A stretch of DNA of 14,588 nucleotides from Bacteroidales bacterium (GTDB taxonomy: Bacteria; Bacteroidota; Bacteroidia; Bacteroidales; Tenuifilaceae), in contig DQHR01000188.1 in the NCBI GenBank assembly GCA_003531155.1, positions 16,320 through 30,907 on the forward strand. Direction: 5' to 3'. Position 1 is the stretch's first letter; every line of letters starts with the position of its first letter. The notes below the pieces were generated by a model. The model ran no database searches and had not been told where the DNA came from. It was given only the letters and a program-made list of their open reading frames with translations. Shown piece after piece: positions 14,137-14,588 of this stretch. The position numbers were made by a program, and so were the translations under genes.

Positions 14137-14588
14137 TTACAACCTTGGTTTTGGTGGCCTTGTGCTTTTATGTTTTGGTCCATGCTTTGGGTTTCGTTTC
14201 GATGGGCCACCCAAATTAACTTTAGTATTTTTTTTCTTTTTTTCATGAAAGGCCAAGTCCTGTTTCGGTTTTTTCTTATCCTGTTTTAAATAGTCAATGT
14301 CGAAAAGCCTAGTTGGGCGTTCCTCTTCTGAGAAAACATTTGAGATCTTTACTTCATTTGGCAAATCTACTATTGAAATCTGCCTGTTCATGAGCTCTTC
14401 AATTGCCATTTGGTATTCTTGCTCCTTCTCGTTAATGAAACTGATGGCAATTCCATCCTTGTCGGCACGACCAGTACGCCCAATACGGTGGATGTAATCG
14501 GCTGCAACTTCGGGGATGTCGAAGTTGATAACGTGCGAAACATCGCTGATATCAAGTCCGCGAGCAATAATATCGGTGGCAATAAGCA
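14137..14588 (-). CDS. DEAD-box RNA helicase, C-terminal part (RhlE-like), cut by the window edge
   Basis: The frame enters from the right edge and runs 149 residues to a stop at 14137. The first complete codons read LIATDIIARGLDISDV, helicase motif V, followed by VINFDIPEVAADYIHRIGRTGRA, which contains motif VI (HRIGRTGR) with its arginine fingers. These belong to the second RecA-like domain of DEAD-box ATP-dependent RNA helicases, which unwind RNA duplexes in ribosome assembly and RNA decay. After the domain, a Lys/Arg/Pro-rich tail of about 55 residues (KKPKQ, EKKKKN, then HGPKHKSTRPPKPRL) probably binds RNA, as in RhlE/DeaD proteins. Motifs Q, I, DEAD and SAT would lie beyond the window. 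An ATG at 14409 lies inside this frame and is not the real start. RhlE versus another subgroup cannot be settled here. Confidence 0.93.
   Translation of the reverse strand, partial: LIATDIIARGLDISDVSHVINFDIPEVAADYIHRIGRTGRADKDGIAISFINEKEQEYQMAIEELMNRQISIVDLPNEVKISNVFSEEERPTRLFDIDYLKQDKKKPKQDLAFHEKKKKNTKVNLGGPSKRNPKHGPKHKSTRPPKPRL

Noticed and set aside
14388..14582. Apparent 64-residue minus-strand protein starting with ATG
   Set aside because: It is a different frame over the same bases that encode helicase motifs V and VI; the helicase frame is clearly the coding one.

Overview
The window reads as ordinary chromosome from a member of the Bacteroidota, probably Bacteroidales-like. The evidence is AT-rich DNA, starts that mostly lack a clear Shine-Dalgarno sequence, several TAnnTTTG-type -7 promoter boxes (the Bacteroidota sigma-ABfr consensus), a Bacteroidota-style DnaE of about 1200 residues and a phosphofructokinase with pyrophosphate-type active-site residues. 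I see no insertion sequence, prophage, tRNA, rRNA or CRISPR array. Placement below phylum is inference.

Layout, left to right. A membrane-protein gene on the minus strand is cut by the left edge (1-51). Next come recX and prmC (minus, overlapping by 14 bases), transcribed away from ribD (plus) across only 39 bases that hold a -7 box inside a perfect palindrome. A small unknown four-helix membrane protein (minus) converges on ribD. The phosphofructokinase gene (plus) follows, preceded by two tandem TAATTTTG boxes. A compact minus-strand operon occupies 8232-4576: an APC amino acid permease, an uncharacterised lipoprotein and a beta-lactamase-fold serine hydrolase, joined by an 11-base overlap and a 2-base gap. 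Then come a LOG-family nucleotide phosphoribohydrolase (minus) and thioredoxin (minus), each with a good intrinsic terminator, and the replicative polymerase dnaE (minus). A YfcE-like metallophosphoesterase (plus) is divergent from dnaE. The window ends inside the C-terminal half of a DEAD-box RNA helicase (minus).

Most genes are housekeeping: recombination control (RecX), translation termination (PrmC), riboflavin synthesis (RibD), central carbon flux (PFK), redox (Trx), replication (DnaE) and RNA metabolism (helicase). The least explained part is the permease-lipoprotein-serine hydrolase operon. Its three products should sit in or outside the inner membrane and may act together on a cell-envelope amino acid or peptide substrate, but nothing in the sequence identifies that substrate. 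Other points of interest are the apparently complete PHP metal site and QQSLF clamp motif of DnaE, the Asp/Lys pair predicting PPi use by the PFK, and repeated TTATCAAC-like (DnaA-box-like) sites in the dnaE promoter region.
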